A stretch of DNA of 64,000 bases from JAIVJM01 sp963816985. Its GTDB lineage: Bacteria; Acidobacteriota; Blastocatellia; Pyrinomonadales; Pyrinomonadaceae. This document shows positions 20,337-28,196 of the stretch, piece after piece (the first letter of the stretch is position 1; the number at the start of each line of letters is the position of its first letter). The stretch lies in assembly GCA_963816985.1 (NCBI GenBank), contig CAWFMF010000004.1, positions 4,712,001-4,776,000 of the forward strand, given 5' to 3'. The notes below the pieces were generated by a model that did not search any database, was not told the origin of the DNA, and saw nothing but the letters and a program-made list of their open reading frames with translations. Both the position numbers and the translations under genes were made by a program.

Positions 20337-21632
20337 TCACTTGCGCGCGCGCGCCACCTCGACGCGGTCGCCCGCCTGAAGCGGCGGGTCGGGGATAACG
20401 CCGTCTTCGATCTCCTTCAGGTTATATTCCTTCGAGACTAAGCGACCGTCCGCGCCCTGCCGCGAGACCTTCACGCGGCCAGCGGCGAGGCGCGTCATGC
20501 CGCCCGACGCCAGCACGGCCTGCGTCAAAGTCATCCCGGTGTGAAAATCCTTCTGCCCCGGCGCGGCTATCTCGCCGCCGATGTAGAAGAACTCCGGCGG
20601 GCGCGCGACGAGGTTGACCACGTCGCCCTGCTGGACGAGCATCCCCATCGCCGCCGCGTCCGTCAGGTCAACCGAGGAGGTCTTCCCCGACGCGTGCGAG
20701 GTGACGACGGCGCGGCCCGCTTCAGGCTTCGGCTGCGCCTCGGCGACGACGACGTAGAGCGGGACGGCTTCGCGCCGCAAGATTTTCGTGCCGGGGTCGC
20801 TGACGAGCCCGCTCACTAAGACGGCGTGGCTCGCGTAGTCACGCACGCTCACTCTCACCTGCGGCTTGTCGAAGACGCCCCGGTGCTTCAGCTCCGCAAT
20901 CAACTGCGCCGCCAGCTCTTCGGCGGTCATCCCCGTAATCGTCAGAGGGTTTCGGAGCAGAGGGTATTCGAGGACGCCGCCGGTGAGCACGGTGTAGAGC
21001 GTGGAGTGGCGCGTGTCGGGCTGGTTGAGAATCCGTATGTCGAGCACGTCGCCGACGCCGATGCGGTAGACGGAAGTGAGCGGCGGGGCGGCGGGGAGCG
21101 CGGGCGCGGCGTTCGGGTTAGAGGTTGCGCCGCCCGCATTGCCCGTCGTGCCGTTGGTTCCGTTCGTGCCGTTGGTGTTCGGAGAAGTGGGGCCGGGAGT
21201 CTTGTCGCTCTCGGAGCCGCCGAGTTCGCCCGCCGGGGGTTTCGACGTAGACGAGACGGGGACGACCGTCGCGGGGCCGGTCTTCGACGGCGCGTCGCTC
21301 GTCGTGTGGGAGTTGGCGTCCGAAGAGCCCGGCGGGAGGCCGGCGTTGGAAGAGATGTTGGCGGGAGTCTGCGCGCCCGCGTCCCTTTTCTCTTCCTTCG
21401 CTTCCTTGCGCGAGTTTGAATCGCTCTGCTGGTTGCTCTTGCGCTCGCTCACGGGACGCGAAGGCTGCTTCTTCTTCTCGTCCTTCTTCGCGGCTGGTGC
21501 GGCGGGCGCGTCCGACGCCTTCTCGTCGGAGGCCGGGCCGACCCTCACGCCGTTGACTTGCGCGCGTGCCGCCGACGCATGCGCGGCGCAAACCGCCAGC
21601 GCGATCACGAAGGCAGGTAAAAACTTCCTCAT
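20337..21632 (-). CDS. polysaccharide export protein (Wza-like, SLBB domain)
   Basis: A 431-residue exported protein. A signal peptide (MRKFLPAFVIALAVCAAHA) is followed by a low-complexity Lys/Ser/Pro region of about 150 residues. After that come the poly_export domain (YRIGVGDVLDIRILNQPD, with PLLRNPLTITGMTAEELAAQL) and an SLBB domain with VSGLVSDPGTKI and FYIGGEIAAPGQKDFHTGMTL. Family members form the outer-membrane or periplasmic part of polysaccharide export channels. No Wzc-type kinase or glycosyltransferase gene is adjacent. There is no Cys at the cleavage site, so it is not an evident lipoprotein. Confidence 0.9.
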   Translation of the reverse strand: MRKFLPAFVIALAVCAAHASAARAQVNGVRVGPASDEKASDAPAAPAAKKDEKKKQPSRPVSERKSNQQSDSNSRKEAKEEKRDAGAQTPANISSNAGLPPGSSDANSHTTSDAPSKTGPATVVPVSSTSKPPAGELGGSESDKTPGPTSPNTNGTNGTNGTTGNAGGATSNPNAAPALPAAPPLTSVYRIGVGDVLDIRILNQPDTRHSTLYTVLTGGVLEYPLLRNPLTITGMTAEELAAQLIAELKHRGVFDKPQVRVSVRDYASHAVLVSGLVSDPGTKILRREAVPLYVVVAEAQPKPEAGRAVVTSHASGKTSSVDLTDAAAMGMLVQQGDVVNLVARPPEFFYIGGEIAAPGQKDFHTGMTLTQAVLASGGMTRLAAGRVKVSRQGADGRLVSKEYNLKEIEDGVIPDPPLQAGDRVEVARARK

Positions 21633-21873
21633 AACGGCACTCTTCTTCCTTACCTGTGCTGCTGAAGCCTCGTCCGCCGGGCATGGCGGCTGCGGCCTCT
21701 TTTCATCTCCGACGCCTGAACGCCCGCCGGAGGACGCGCGCCGACGAGCATCTTACATCAAGTCGCGCGGTTCCTGTCTTGAATAAAACGACGAAACCGA
21801 CCTCTTTTTCACTTGTCGAGGCTGATTTAGACCTTTGGCAAAAGTCGGGATTAGGCGCGTGGCGGCAGAGTTA

Positions 21874-21904
21874 AGACCCGCCCGCTACCGCAGGCGGTTC
21901 TGAC
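21874..21904. repeat. single REP-like palindrome
   Basis: A 31-bp GC-rich segment whose reverse complement closely matches the arm of the inverted pair at 27255-27329 (about four differences). It lies just beyond the ptsI stop and could act as a hairpin there. Confidence 0.6.
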
Positions 21905-21912
21905 CTTCGATT

Positions 21913-23721
21913 CTAACCTCTGTTTTTCGGCGGAGGCAAGGTTTCCGGCGGGAAAAGATCGGGCCAGAGCCCGCCGAGGCGCGCGCGCACCAGCTCTTCC
22001 ACGTCGTCGGCGCTCGCGCCTTCGAGACACTCGCGCGCGACCGCCTCGGCCTGCTCCGCCGAGACGGCTGAGATGGCCCGCCGGACGCGCGGGATGGAGG
22101 AAGGGGCCATGCTCAGCTCGCGCGCGCCGAGGCCGACGAGGATGAGCGCGTAGGCGGGCGTCGCCGCCATCTCGCCGCAGACGACCGAGCGGATCGAGGC
22201 CGCGCGCGCCGCGCTCAGGGCGCGCTCGACGCTCAGGAGCACCGCCGGGTGGAGCGTGCGGAACCACCCGGCCACCTCGTCGTTGGCACGGTCAACGGCC
22301 AGCGTGTACTGCACGAGGTCGTTCGTGCCGAGGCTGAAGAAGTCCACTTCACGAGCGAGCTTGTCGGCGACGAGAACGGCGGAAGGCACTTCAATCATCG
22401 CGCCGATTTTGACCTCGCCGACCTCCAGCCCTTCCGCGACGAGGCGCGTCCGCTCCTCCTCGATGATGCGCCGCGCGCGCCGCACGTCGCTCAAGTCGGA
22501 GATCATCGGCAGCACGAGGTCGAGCCGCCCGCGCGCGGCGGCGCGCAGGACGGCCCGCGCCTGCGTGCGCAGGACGTTCTCGTGGAGCAGGCAGAAGCGG
22601 ATGGCGCGCAGGCCGAGGGCGGGGTTGCGCTCTTCGGCGGGGCCGAGGCCGGGGACGCCCATCTTCTCGCCGCCGAGGTCGAAGAGTCGCACGGTCGCGC
22701 CGTCGTCGCCCGCGACGCGCGCCAGCTCTTCGTAAGCCGCGCGCTGCTCCTCCTCGCCCGGCATCACCCCCTGCTGCGTCAGCAGAAACTCCGAGCGGTA
22801 TAGTCCGATGCCGCGCGCGCCGAAGCGGGCCACGCCCTCGAACTCGACGGGCAGCTCGACGTTCGCCCGCAAGGTTATCTCAACGCCGTCGGTCGTGCGC
22901 GGCGACTCCCGCAGCTCTTCGGCGGTCGCGGAGCGCGACTGCGCGTCGGCGCGGGGCGCGAGCGTCGTGGTGCGGAAACGCTCGCCGGTCGTGGGCGTCG
23001 GGTGAAGGAGGACTTCGCCCGTGCGCGCGTCAACGATGACGTTATCGCCGGTGCGCGAGCGGCGGTAGAAGTCGCGCAGGCCGACGACCGCCGGGATGCC
23101 GAGGCCCCGCGCGATGATGGCCGTGTGCGAAGTCCAGCCGCCGACATCGGTGGCGATGGCCTTGATGTGCGAGAAGTCGAGGTCGGCGATGGTCGAGGGC
23201 AGAAGCTCTTCGGCGACGACAACGGCGTCCTCTGTGAGCCGCCGCGTCGGGAGGCTCTCGCCGCTCAGGGTGACGAGCAGACGGCGCGCGACGTCTTCGA
23301 TGTCGGAGCTGCGCTCGCGGAGGTAGTCGTCCTTAATCTTCTGGTAGACGGAAAGCAGGCGGTCGGTGACGACCTTCACCGCCCACTCGCCGTTGACGCG
23401 CTCGCCGCGAATGACGGCCTCCACGTCCTCGCTCAGCTTGCGGTCTTCGAGCATCAGGAGGTGCGCGTCGAAGATGTAGGCGTGCTCTTCGCCGAGGGCG
23501 CGCTCGGCCCGCTTGCGCAAAGCGCGGAGTTGGCGACGCGAGAGACGCACCGCCGCGCCGAAGCGGCGCACCTCGCGCTCGACCTCCGAATCTTCGAGCG
23601 AGACGCGGTAGATGTTGTGCCGCCCGCCGCTGTGGATGCGCAGCACACGGCCCGCCGCCGCGCCCTCCGAGACCGCGACGCCGTGCCAGCGTTCCTCTCG
23701 CTTGTCCTTCCTCCGCTTCAC
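21913..23721 (-). CDS. ptsI: phosphoenolpyruvate-protein phosphotransferase (PTS enzyme I)
   Basis: Enzyme I takes phosphate from PEP and gives it to HPr. The 602-residue protein has the active-site His in GGWTSHTAIIARGLGIPAVVG, the PEP-binding segment GIGLYRSEFLL, LPMISDLSDVRRAR, and the C-terminal signature FFSLGTNDLVQYTLAVDRAN. Start GTG 23721 overlaps the HPr stop codon (GTGA) and has GGGGAGG upstream; a longer frame to 23760 would overlap ptsH deeply. It is the last gene of the hprK-rapZ-manX-ptsH-ptsI run. With no EIIB/IIC/IID genes here, the chain appears regulatory. Confidence 0.96.
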   Translation of the reverse strand: MKRRKDKREERWHGVAVSEGAAAGRVLRIHSGGRHNIYRVSLEDSEVEREVRRFGAAVRLSRRQLRALRKRAERALGEEHAYIFDAHLLMLEDRKLSEDVEAVIRGERVNGEWAVKVVTDRLLSVYQKIKDDYLRERSSDIEDVARRLLVTLSGESLPTRRLTEDAVVVAEELLPSTIADLDFSHIKAIATDVGGWTSHTAIIARGLGIPAVVGLRDFYRRSRTGDNVIVDARTGEVLLHPTPTTGERFRTTTLAPRADAQSRSATAEELRESPRTTDGVEITLRANVELPVEFEGVARFGARGIGLYRSEFLLTQQGVMPGEEEQRAAYEELARVAGDDGATVRLFDLGGEKMGVPGLGPAEERNPALGLRAIRFCLLHENVLRTQARAVLRAAARGRLDLVLPMISDLSDVRRARRIIEEERTRLVAEGLEVGEVKIGAMIEVPSAVLVADKLAREVDFFSLGTNDLVQYTLAVDRANDEVAGWFRTLHPAVLLSVERALSAARAASIRSVVCGEMAATPAYALILVGLGARELSMAPSSIPRVRRAISAVSAEQAEAVARECLEGASADDVEELVRARLGGLWPDLFPPETLPPPKNRG

Positions 23722-23996
23722 TCGCTCGCCTCCCCGAACCCGCCTTCGATGAGGCCGCACACGGCGTCCAGAGCTTCACGCTCGTCCTCGCCCTCGGCGG
23801 TCGCGCGCAGCTCCGTCCCGCGCGAGGCCGCGAGCATCAGGACGCTCAGGATTGACTTGGCGTCCGCCGAGGCGCTGCGGTCGGCGCGCTCCAGACGGAC
23901 GCGACTGCGGAAGGCCGAAGCCGTCCGCACGAGCCGCGCCGCCGCGCGGGCGTGGAGCCCCAGACGGTTGACGACGGTGACTTGACGCTCGACCAC
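23718..23996 (-). CDS. ptsH: HPr family phosphocarrier protein
   Basis: A 92-residue HPr. The EI-phosphorylated His15 lies in NRLGLHARAAA, and the HPr-kinase target region is DAKSILSVLML with Ser48. Keeping Ser in that loop fits the hprK gene in the same cluster, so the protein can probably be phosphorylated at both sites. The GTG start lies three bases after the manX stop, and the site GAAGGG is inside the end of manX. It overlaps ptsI by four bases. Confidence 0.95.
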   Translation of the reverse strand: MVERQVTVVNRLGLHARAAARLVRTASAFRSRVRLERADRSASADAKSILSVLMLAASRGTELRATAEGEDEREALDAVCGLIEGGFGEASE

Positions 23997-23999
23997 GCC

Positions 24000-24470
24000 T
24001 TAGCCCTTCCCCGCCGCGCCGCCGCCGCCGAGCAGATCGCCCGCGAGGTAGATGCCCTGCCGCCCCTGATCGCGGACGTGCGCCGCCACTTCGGCGAGCG
24101 TCTCCGCGCCCGTCTGGCTCGCCATCTTAATGACCATCGGGAGGTTGACGCCGGTCACGACTTCGACCTCGCCTTCCTTCAAAAACATCGAGGCGATGTT
24201 GGTCGGCGTGCCGCCGAACATGTCGGTCAGAAGCAGCACGCCGCGCCCCTCGGAGACGCGCGAGATGGCGCGCTCGATTTCGTCGCTCGCGGCGTCCACG
24301 TGATCCTGCCAGCCGATGGAGACCGCCGTGATGTGCTTGACGGGGCCGATGATGGTCTCCGCCGCCGTCAACAATTCCGTCGCCACCTGCCCGTGCGTCA
24401 CAATCACGCCCGCCACGCGCTGCGCCGCGCTCGCGCCGCCCCCACTCTCTTCCTCAACTGTCTCGTTCAT
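24000..24470 (-). CDS. manX: PTS mannose-type EIIA domain protein
   Basis: A single EIIA(Man) domain. The phospho-acceptor His26 is in GVIVTHGQVATELL, and LLLTDMFGGTPTNIASMF is the family signature. There is no EIIB extension, unlike ManX of E. coli, and no permease genes. In hprK-rapZ clusters such lone EIIA domains are thought to report PTS phosphorylation state to other proteins. A good GGGAG site precedes ATG 24470. ptsH follows after three bases. Confidence 0.92.
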   Translation of the reverse strand: MNETVEEESGGGASAAQRVAGVIVTHGQVATELLTAAETIIGPVKHITAVSIGWQDHVDAASDEIERAISRVSEGRGVLLLTDMFGGTPTNIASMFLKEGEVEVVTGVNLPMVIKMASQTGAETLAEVAAHVRDQGRQGIYLAGDLLGGGGAAGKG

Positions 24471-24522
24471 CCGCCTGCTCCCATCCGTCTCGACGTTCGA
24501 TGACTGATAAAGTCTCTCAAGA

Positions 24523-25485
24523 TTATTTGACGCGAGTCTCCTGCCGCTTCTTCGCGCCCGCCCTGCTCTTCTTCGCCTTGCCCACGTCGCGGTGGATGGC
24601 GTTGGCGTCGAAGCCCGCGCGGCGGAGGTGGCGCGCGAGCGCGTTGGCGATCATCACCGAGCGGTGGCGTCCCCCCGTGCAGCCGATGCCGATGTTGACG
24701 TAAGACTTGCCCTCTCGCTTGTAGAGCGGCAGGAGGTAGTCAGCGAGGTCGGCGAAGCGGCGCAAGGTCTCCTTCACCTCCGGGCTCGCGTTGAGGTAGC
24801 GGACGATGCGCGGGTCGTGGCCGGAGAGGTCGCGCAGCTCCGGCACGAAGTAGGGGTTCGGCAGGTGACGCACGTCGAAGAGCAAATCGAGGTCGCGCGG
24901 GCCGCCGTGCTTGTGGCCGAAGCTGTAGACCTGCACGCGCATCGGCGCGCCTTCGGGGCCGGGGCTGAAGCGACCGAGGAGGAGCCCGCGCAGCGTGTGG
25001 ACGGTGTGCTCGGAAGTGTCTATCACCTGATCGGCGAGCGCGCGCACGTCGGCCATCGCGGCGCGCTCGGCGCGGATGGAGTCGAGCAGTCCATCGCCCT
25101 CTTCCGCCGGGTGCGGGCGGCGCGTCTCGCTGAAGCGACGTTGGAGCGCCTCGTCCGAGGCTTCGAGGAAGAGGACGAAGACGCTCAGGCCCGACGCGCG
25201 CAGCTCGGCGAGTCTTTCGGGAAACTCTTTGAGGAAGCGGCCCTCGCGGATATCTATGACGATGGCGGCGCGTTCGATGTGCGGGCGGTTGTGTTCTGCG
25301 GGCTGGACGAGGCGCGCGAAGGTCGGCAAAAGCATCAGGGGCAGGTTGTCCACGCAGAAGTAGCCCAAGTCCTCGAAGGCGTTCGTCGCCGAACTCATCC
25401 CCGACCCGCTGAGCCCCGTGATGATAACCACGTCGGGCGCTCCCGCCTGCTGTCCCGCTCCGTTCTGTTCAGGCATTTTCGGCAC
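24523..25485 (-). CDS. rapZ: RapZ/YvcJ family protein with altered Walker A
   Basis: About 320 residues with the RapZ pattern: N-terminal P-loop region, DLGYFCVDNLP, a Walker B-like IVIDIREGRF, and the C-terminal GIGCTGGRHRSVMIA that binds RNA or metabolites in E. coli RapZ. The P-loop, normally GxSGSGKS, reads GLSGSGMS: the ATP-phosphate-binding Lys is Met30. ATP binding may be weak or lost. The start is GTG 25485 or ATG 25476; neither has a clear ribosome-binding site. It sits between hprK and manX, as in many genomes. In other bacteria it controls GlmZ/GlmS or cell-envelope precursor supply. Confidence 0.93.
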   Translation of the reverse strand: MPKMPEQNGAGQQAGAPDVVIITGLSGSGMSSATNAFEDLGYFCVDNLPLMLLPTFARLVQPAEHNRPHIERAAIVIDIREGRFLKEFPERLAELRASGLSVFVLFLEASDEALQRRFSETRRPHPAEEGDGLLDSIRAERAAMADVRALADQVIDTSEHTVHTLRGLLLGRFSPGPEGAPMRVQVYSFGHKHGGPRDLDLLFDVRHLPNPYFVPELRDLSGHDPRIVRYLNASPEVKETLRRFADLADYLLPLYKREGKSYVNIGIGCTGGRHRSVMIANALARHLRRAGFDANAIHRDVGKAKKSRAGAKKRQETRVK

Positions 25486-25538
25486 GCAGATAAGTTAACA
25501 CAGAAGAAATGATGAATGCGGAATGATGAAGGAAAGAC

Positions 25539-25603
25539 AGTTTTCAGTAGACAGTTTTCAGTTTTCAGTTAAGACCGGGGTTGAAAACTGTCTACTGAAA
25601 ACT
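25539..25603. repeat. heptad hairpin element (TTTTCAG words) between hprK and rapZ
   Basis: Perfect 22-bp inverted arms at 25539-25560 and 25582-25603. The heptads TTTTCAG and TAGACAG alternate. The right arm and its flank match the inner part of the element at 5.9 kb over about 25 bases. Confidence 0.88.
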
Positions 25604-25612
25604 TCCGGCTCA

Positions 25613-26587
25613 TCACTTCTCATCTTCCCCGTCTCCCCTGAGCAGTTCGGCGTGGCGCTCGGCGAAGCTCTGGGCGGCGTTGTAGCCGCGCACGCGGAGG
25701 AGGTGGACGCGCACCGCCGTCTCGACCAGCGTCGAGAGGTTGCGACCGGGGCTCACGGGCAGGAGGAACGAGGGCACGGCGACGCCGAGGATGTCGGAAG
25801 TCCCGGCGTCGAGGCCGAGGCGTTCGACCTCGCGCGCCTCCTCCCAGCGTTCGAGCCGGATGGTGAGGCCGATCTGCTTGGCCCCGCTGACGGCGGAGAC
25901 GCCGAACAGCTCGCGGACGTTGAGGATGCCGAGGCCGCGAATCTCCATGTGCTCCCGCAAAAGCTCCGGCGCGTCGCCGACGAGCTGGCCCGGCTCCGTG
26001 CGTCGCACCTCCACCATGTCGTCGGCGATGAGCCGGTGGCCGCGCACGACGAGGTCGAGCGCGCACTCGGACTTACCGACGCCCGAAGGCCCTTCCAAAA
26101 GGACGCCGAGACCGTAGATGTCGAGCAGCACGCCGTGTCGCAACTCGCGCGGCGCGAGAGCTTCCTGCAAGTACTGCGTGATCTCGCTGATGGCGACGGA
26201 GCTGACGACCGGAGTTTGAATCAGAGGAAGCGCGGCGGCTTCGGCGGCCTCGACCAGTTCGGCGGGCGGCATCAAGCCCTTCGTGACGAGGATGCAGGAG
26301 ATTTTGTCGAGTTCGAGATTGCCGATGGCCTCTTGGCGACGTTCGGGCGGGAGTTGTTCGAGGAAGAGCAGTTCGCTGTGACCGACGATTTGGAGGCGGC
26401 CCGCGTGGACGTAGTGGGGGAAGCCCGCGAGCGCGAGGCCGAGTTTCTGGATGCGCGCCGCGTTCAGAGAGCGCGACGCCGCCCCGCGCTCGCCCGCGAG
26501 GAAGCCGAGGGCGAGGCGGGGCGGCGCGCCGTTGACGAACTCGCCGACCGTAATCGAGGGCTGGTGTTGTTCGCCCGCGTCGCTCAT
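25613..26587 (-). CDS. hprK: HPr kinase/phosphorylase
   Basis: HprK phosphorylates and dephosphorylates HPr on the regulatory Ser. The 324-residue protein has the Walker A GPSGVGKS (166-173), the acidic pair LIADDMVEV, and the family signature MEIRGLGILNVRELFG. Its substrate HPr, with the target Ser kept, is encoded four genes downstream. The ATG overlaps the yceI-like stop (ATGA), so the two genes are coupled. Output is unclear, as no CcpA homologue is visible. Confidence 0.96.
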   Translation of the reverse strand: MSDAGEQHQPSITVGEFVNGAPPRLALGFLAGERGAASRSLNAARIQKLGLALAGFPHYVHAGRLQIVGHSELLFLEQLPPERRQEAIGNLELDKISCILVTKGLMPPAELVEAAEAAALPLIQTPVVSSVAISEITQYLQEALAPRELRHGVLLDIYGLGVLLEGPSGVGKSECALDLVVRGHRLIADDMVEVRRTEPGQLVGDAPELLREHMEIRGLGILNVRELFGVSAVSGAKQIGLTIRLERWEEAREVERLGLDAGTSDILGVAVPSFLLPVSPGRNLSTLVETAVRVHLLRVRGYNAAQSFAERHAELLRGDGEDEK

Positions 26588-27219
26588 TGCCCGGGGGCGG
26601 GGGTCGCGGTCGCCGCCGGGGGCGGGCCGCCGCCGGGGCGCGTCACGATGTCGAGCTCGATCACCACTTCATCGCCGAGAAAGTTCGGGTTGTCGGGCCG
26701 CGCCCAAGTCATCCCGTAGTCGCTCTTCTTGATGACGGTGCGGGCCGTGAGGCCGAGTGTGGTCTTGCCCGTCTTCTCGTCCTTGCGCACGCCGTTGATG
26801 GTGAAAGGCAACTCGATCTCCTTCGAGACGCCGTGCATCGTGAAGGTTCCGTGGGCGATGAGTTGGTTGCCCTTCTTCATGATGTGCTTGCTCTGGAAGG
26901 TGATTTCGGGGAACTTCTCGGCGTCGAAGAAGTCGGGCGTGCGGAGGTGCGCGTCGCGCCGCTCGATGCCGGTGTCAATGCTTGCCGTCTTGATGACGGC
27001 GTTGACGGAGGACTTCGTGACATCCGCGTCGTCGTGGACGATGGTCACCTTGAAGTCGGTGAACTTGCCGCGGACGTGCGAGAGGCCGCCGAGGATGGGA
27101 ATCGAGAAGCCGACGTTTGAGTGAGCCGCGTCGGTGTCGTAGGTCGTCACGACGCCGAGCGCCGCGACGGACGAGAGGAGGAGCGCCGCGAGTGCGACCG
27201 CCAAGTGTTTTCTGTTCAT
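26584..27219 (-). CDS. YceI-family periplasmic lipid-binding protein
   Basis: A 211-residue exported protein. A signal peptide (MNRKHLAVALAALLLSSVAAL) is followed by the YceI lipocalin-like barrel: YDTDAAHSNVGFSI, VRGKFTDFKVTI, the core segment DFFDAEKFPEITFQS, and GTFTMHGVSKEIELPF. A Pro/Ala-rich tail ends the protein. YceI proteins bind long isoprenoid or fatty chains. Its place inside the hpf-hprK interval, coupled to hprK, is unusual for this cluster. AAGGAAA stands upstream of ATG 27219. Confidence 0.92.
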   Translation of the reverse strand: MNRKHLAVALAALLLSSVAALGVVTTYDTDAAHSNVGFSIPILGGLSHVRGKFTDFKVTIVHDDADVTKSSVNAVIKTASIDTGIERRDAHLRTPDFFDAEKFPEITFQSKHIMKKGNQLIAHGTFTMHGVSKEIELPFTINGVRKDEKTGKTTLGLTARTVIKKSDYGMTWARPDNPNFLGDEVVIELDIVTRPGGGPPPAATATPAPGQ

Positions 27220-27254
27220 CTGTTATTTTCCTTCAGAGAGGTTTGCGTCCGGGT

Positions 27255-27329
27255 GTCAGAGCCGCCTGCCGCAAGCGGGCGGGTCTGCGCGCTGAGAAGA
27301 CCGGCCCGCTTGCGGCAGGCGGCTCTGAC
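27255..27329. repeat. REPIN-like GC-rich inverted pair between hpf and yceI
   Basis: Perfect 26-bp arms at 27255-27280 and 27304-27329 with a 23-base spacer. Each arm contains a smaller imperfect palindrome (GCCGCCTGC with GCGGGCGG). A related single copy lies at 21874-21904. Confidence 0.85.
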
Positions 27330-27451
27330 GTGGAAGCTCATTCGTCATTCGCCTGATAAAAAAGGCGCGGCGACGGTGAACCCGCCGGTCGGGCGGATGA
27401 ACGCCGCGCCGCGTCCGTTGAGATGGGAGAAGAACTTCCCCGCCCGTCCGG

Positions 27452-28018
27452 CTAAGGCTGGATGAGCCCGAAGTTGCCGTCCTTGCGGCGGTAGAGCACG
27501 CTCAGGCGGTCGGTGTCCGAGTCGCGGAAGACGACGAACTGGTTCGAGTCCTCGCCGAGGCTCAAGACGGCCTCTTCGGGCGTCATCGGCTTGACGGCGT
27601 AGCGGCGCGCCTGAATGATGCGCGGCTGGCGCTGCGTCGAGCCGTCCGCAGCCGCCGCCTCCGCCGAGGCCGAAGCCGCGCCGTCCACCGCCGCCGCGAC
27701 CGCCGAGACGGCCTTCGCGTTCTGCTTGCGCTCGATGGTCTTCTTCTTGAGCTTGACGGCCTGCGTGTCAATCTTGTCAATGCACCGCGTCAGCGCGCGG
27801 TACATGTCGGCGTTGGTCTCTTTGGCCGTCAGCGTGTGCTCGCGCCAGTGGAGCAGGATTTCGGCGATGTGGCGGTTCTTGACGACATCAATGATGATGT
27901 GCGCCCGCGCCGTCGAAGAGTTCCCGAACAGGTGTTCGAGCTTCTGGAAGTGGTCTTCGACGTGCGCGCGCAGCGCCGGAGAGACTTCGACGTGACGCCC
28001 CGTGTATTCAAACTCCAT
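27452..28018 (-). CDS. hpf: ribosome hibernation promoting factor, long form
   Basis: The N-terminal S30AE/HPF domain (about residues 1-100: EYTGRHVEVSPALRAHVEDHF, AHIIIDVVKNRHIAEILLHW) binds the ribosome. An Ala/Ser-rich linker of about 35 residues follows, then the C-terminal dimerisation domain (ARRYAVKPMTPEEAVLSL, FVVFRDSDTDRLSVLYRRKDGNFGLI), marking the long form that makes 100S dimers. Its place directly after rpoN is the common arrangement in this type of cluster. GGGG lies upstream of ATG 28018. Confidence 0.95.
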   Translation of the reverse strand: MEFEYTGRHVEVSPALRAHVEDHFQKLEHLFGNSSTARAHIIIDVVKNRHIAEILLHWREHTLTAKETNADMYRALTRCIDKIDTQAVKLKKKTIERKQNAKAVSAVAAAVDGAASASAEAAAADGSTQRQPRIIQARRYAVKPMTPEEAVLSLGEDSNQFVVFRDSDTDRLSVLYRRKDGNFGLIQP

Positions 28019-28120
28019 AACTGCCCCTTTGTCGTCGCCAACGCCGCAAACGCCGGGGACACTCGCGCCCCCGGACGAACCGGCCCCGGCTGGATTGGTA
28101 TTACTTTAAACTCTTAAGAG

Positions 28121-28196
28121 CAGATGTTAGATGTCAGATGTTAGTTCAAGCAAGGGGTCTTCACCGGCATCTTGCGTCTGACCTCTAACATCCGCT
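28121..28196. repeat. heptad hairpin element (CAGATGT words) between rpoN and hpf
   Basis: Left words CAGATGT and TAGATGT alternate at 28121-28144. The imperfect complementary arm at 28175-28196 (GTCTGACCTCTAACATCCG) ends directly at the rpoN stop codon. The arm resembles that of the hemA-hemC element. Confidence 0.78.
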
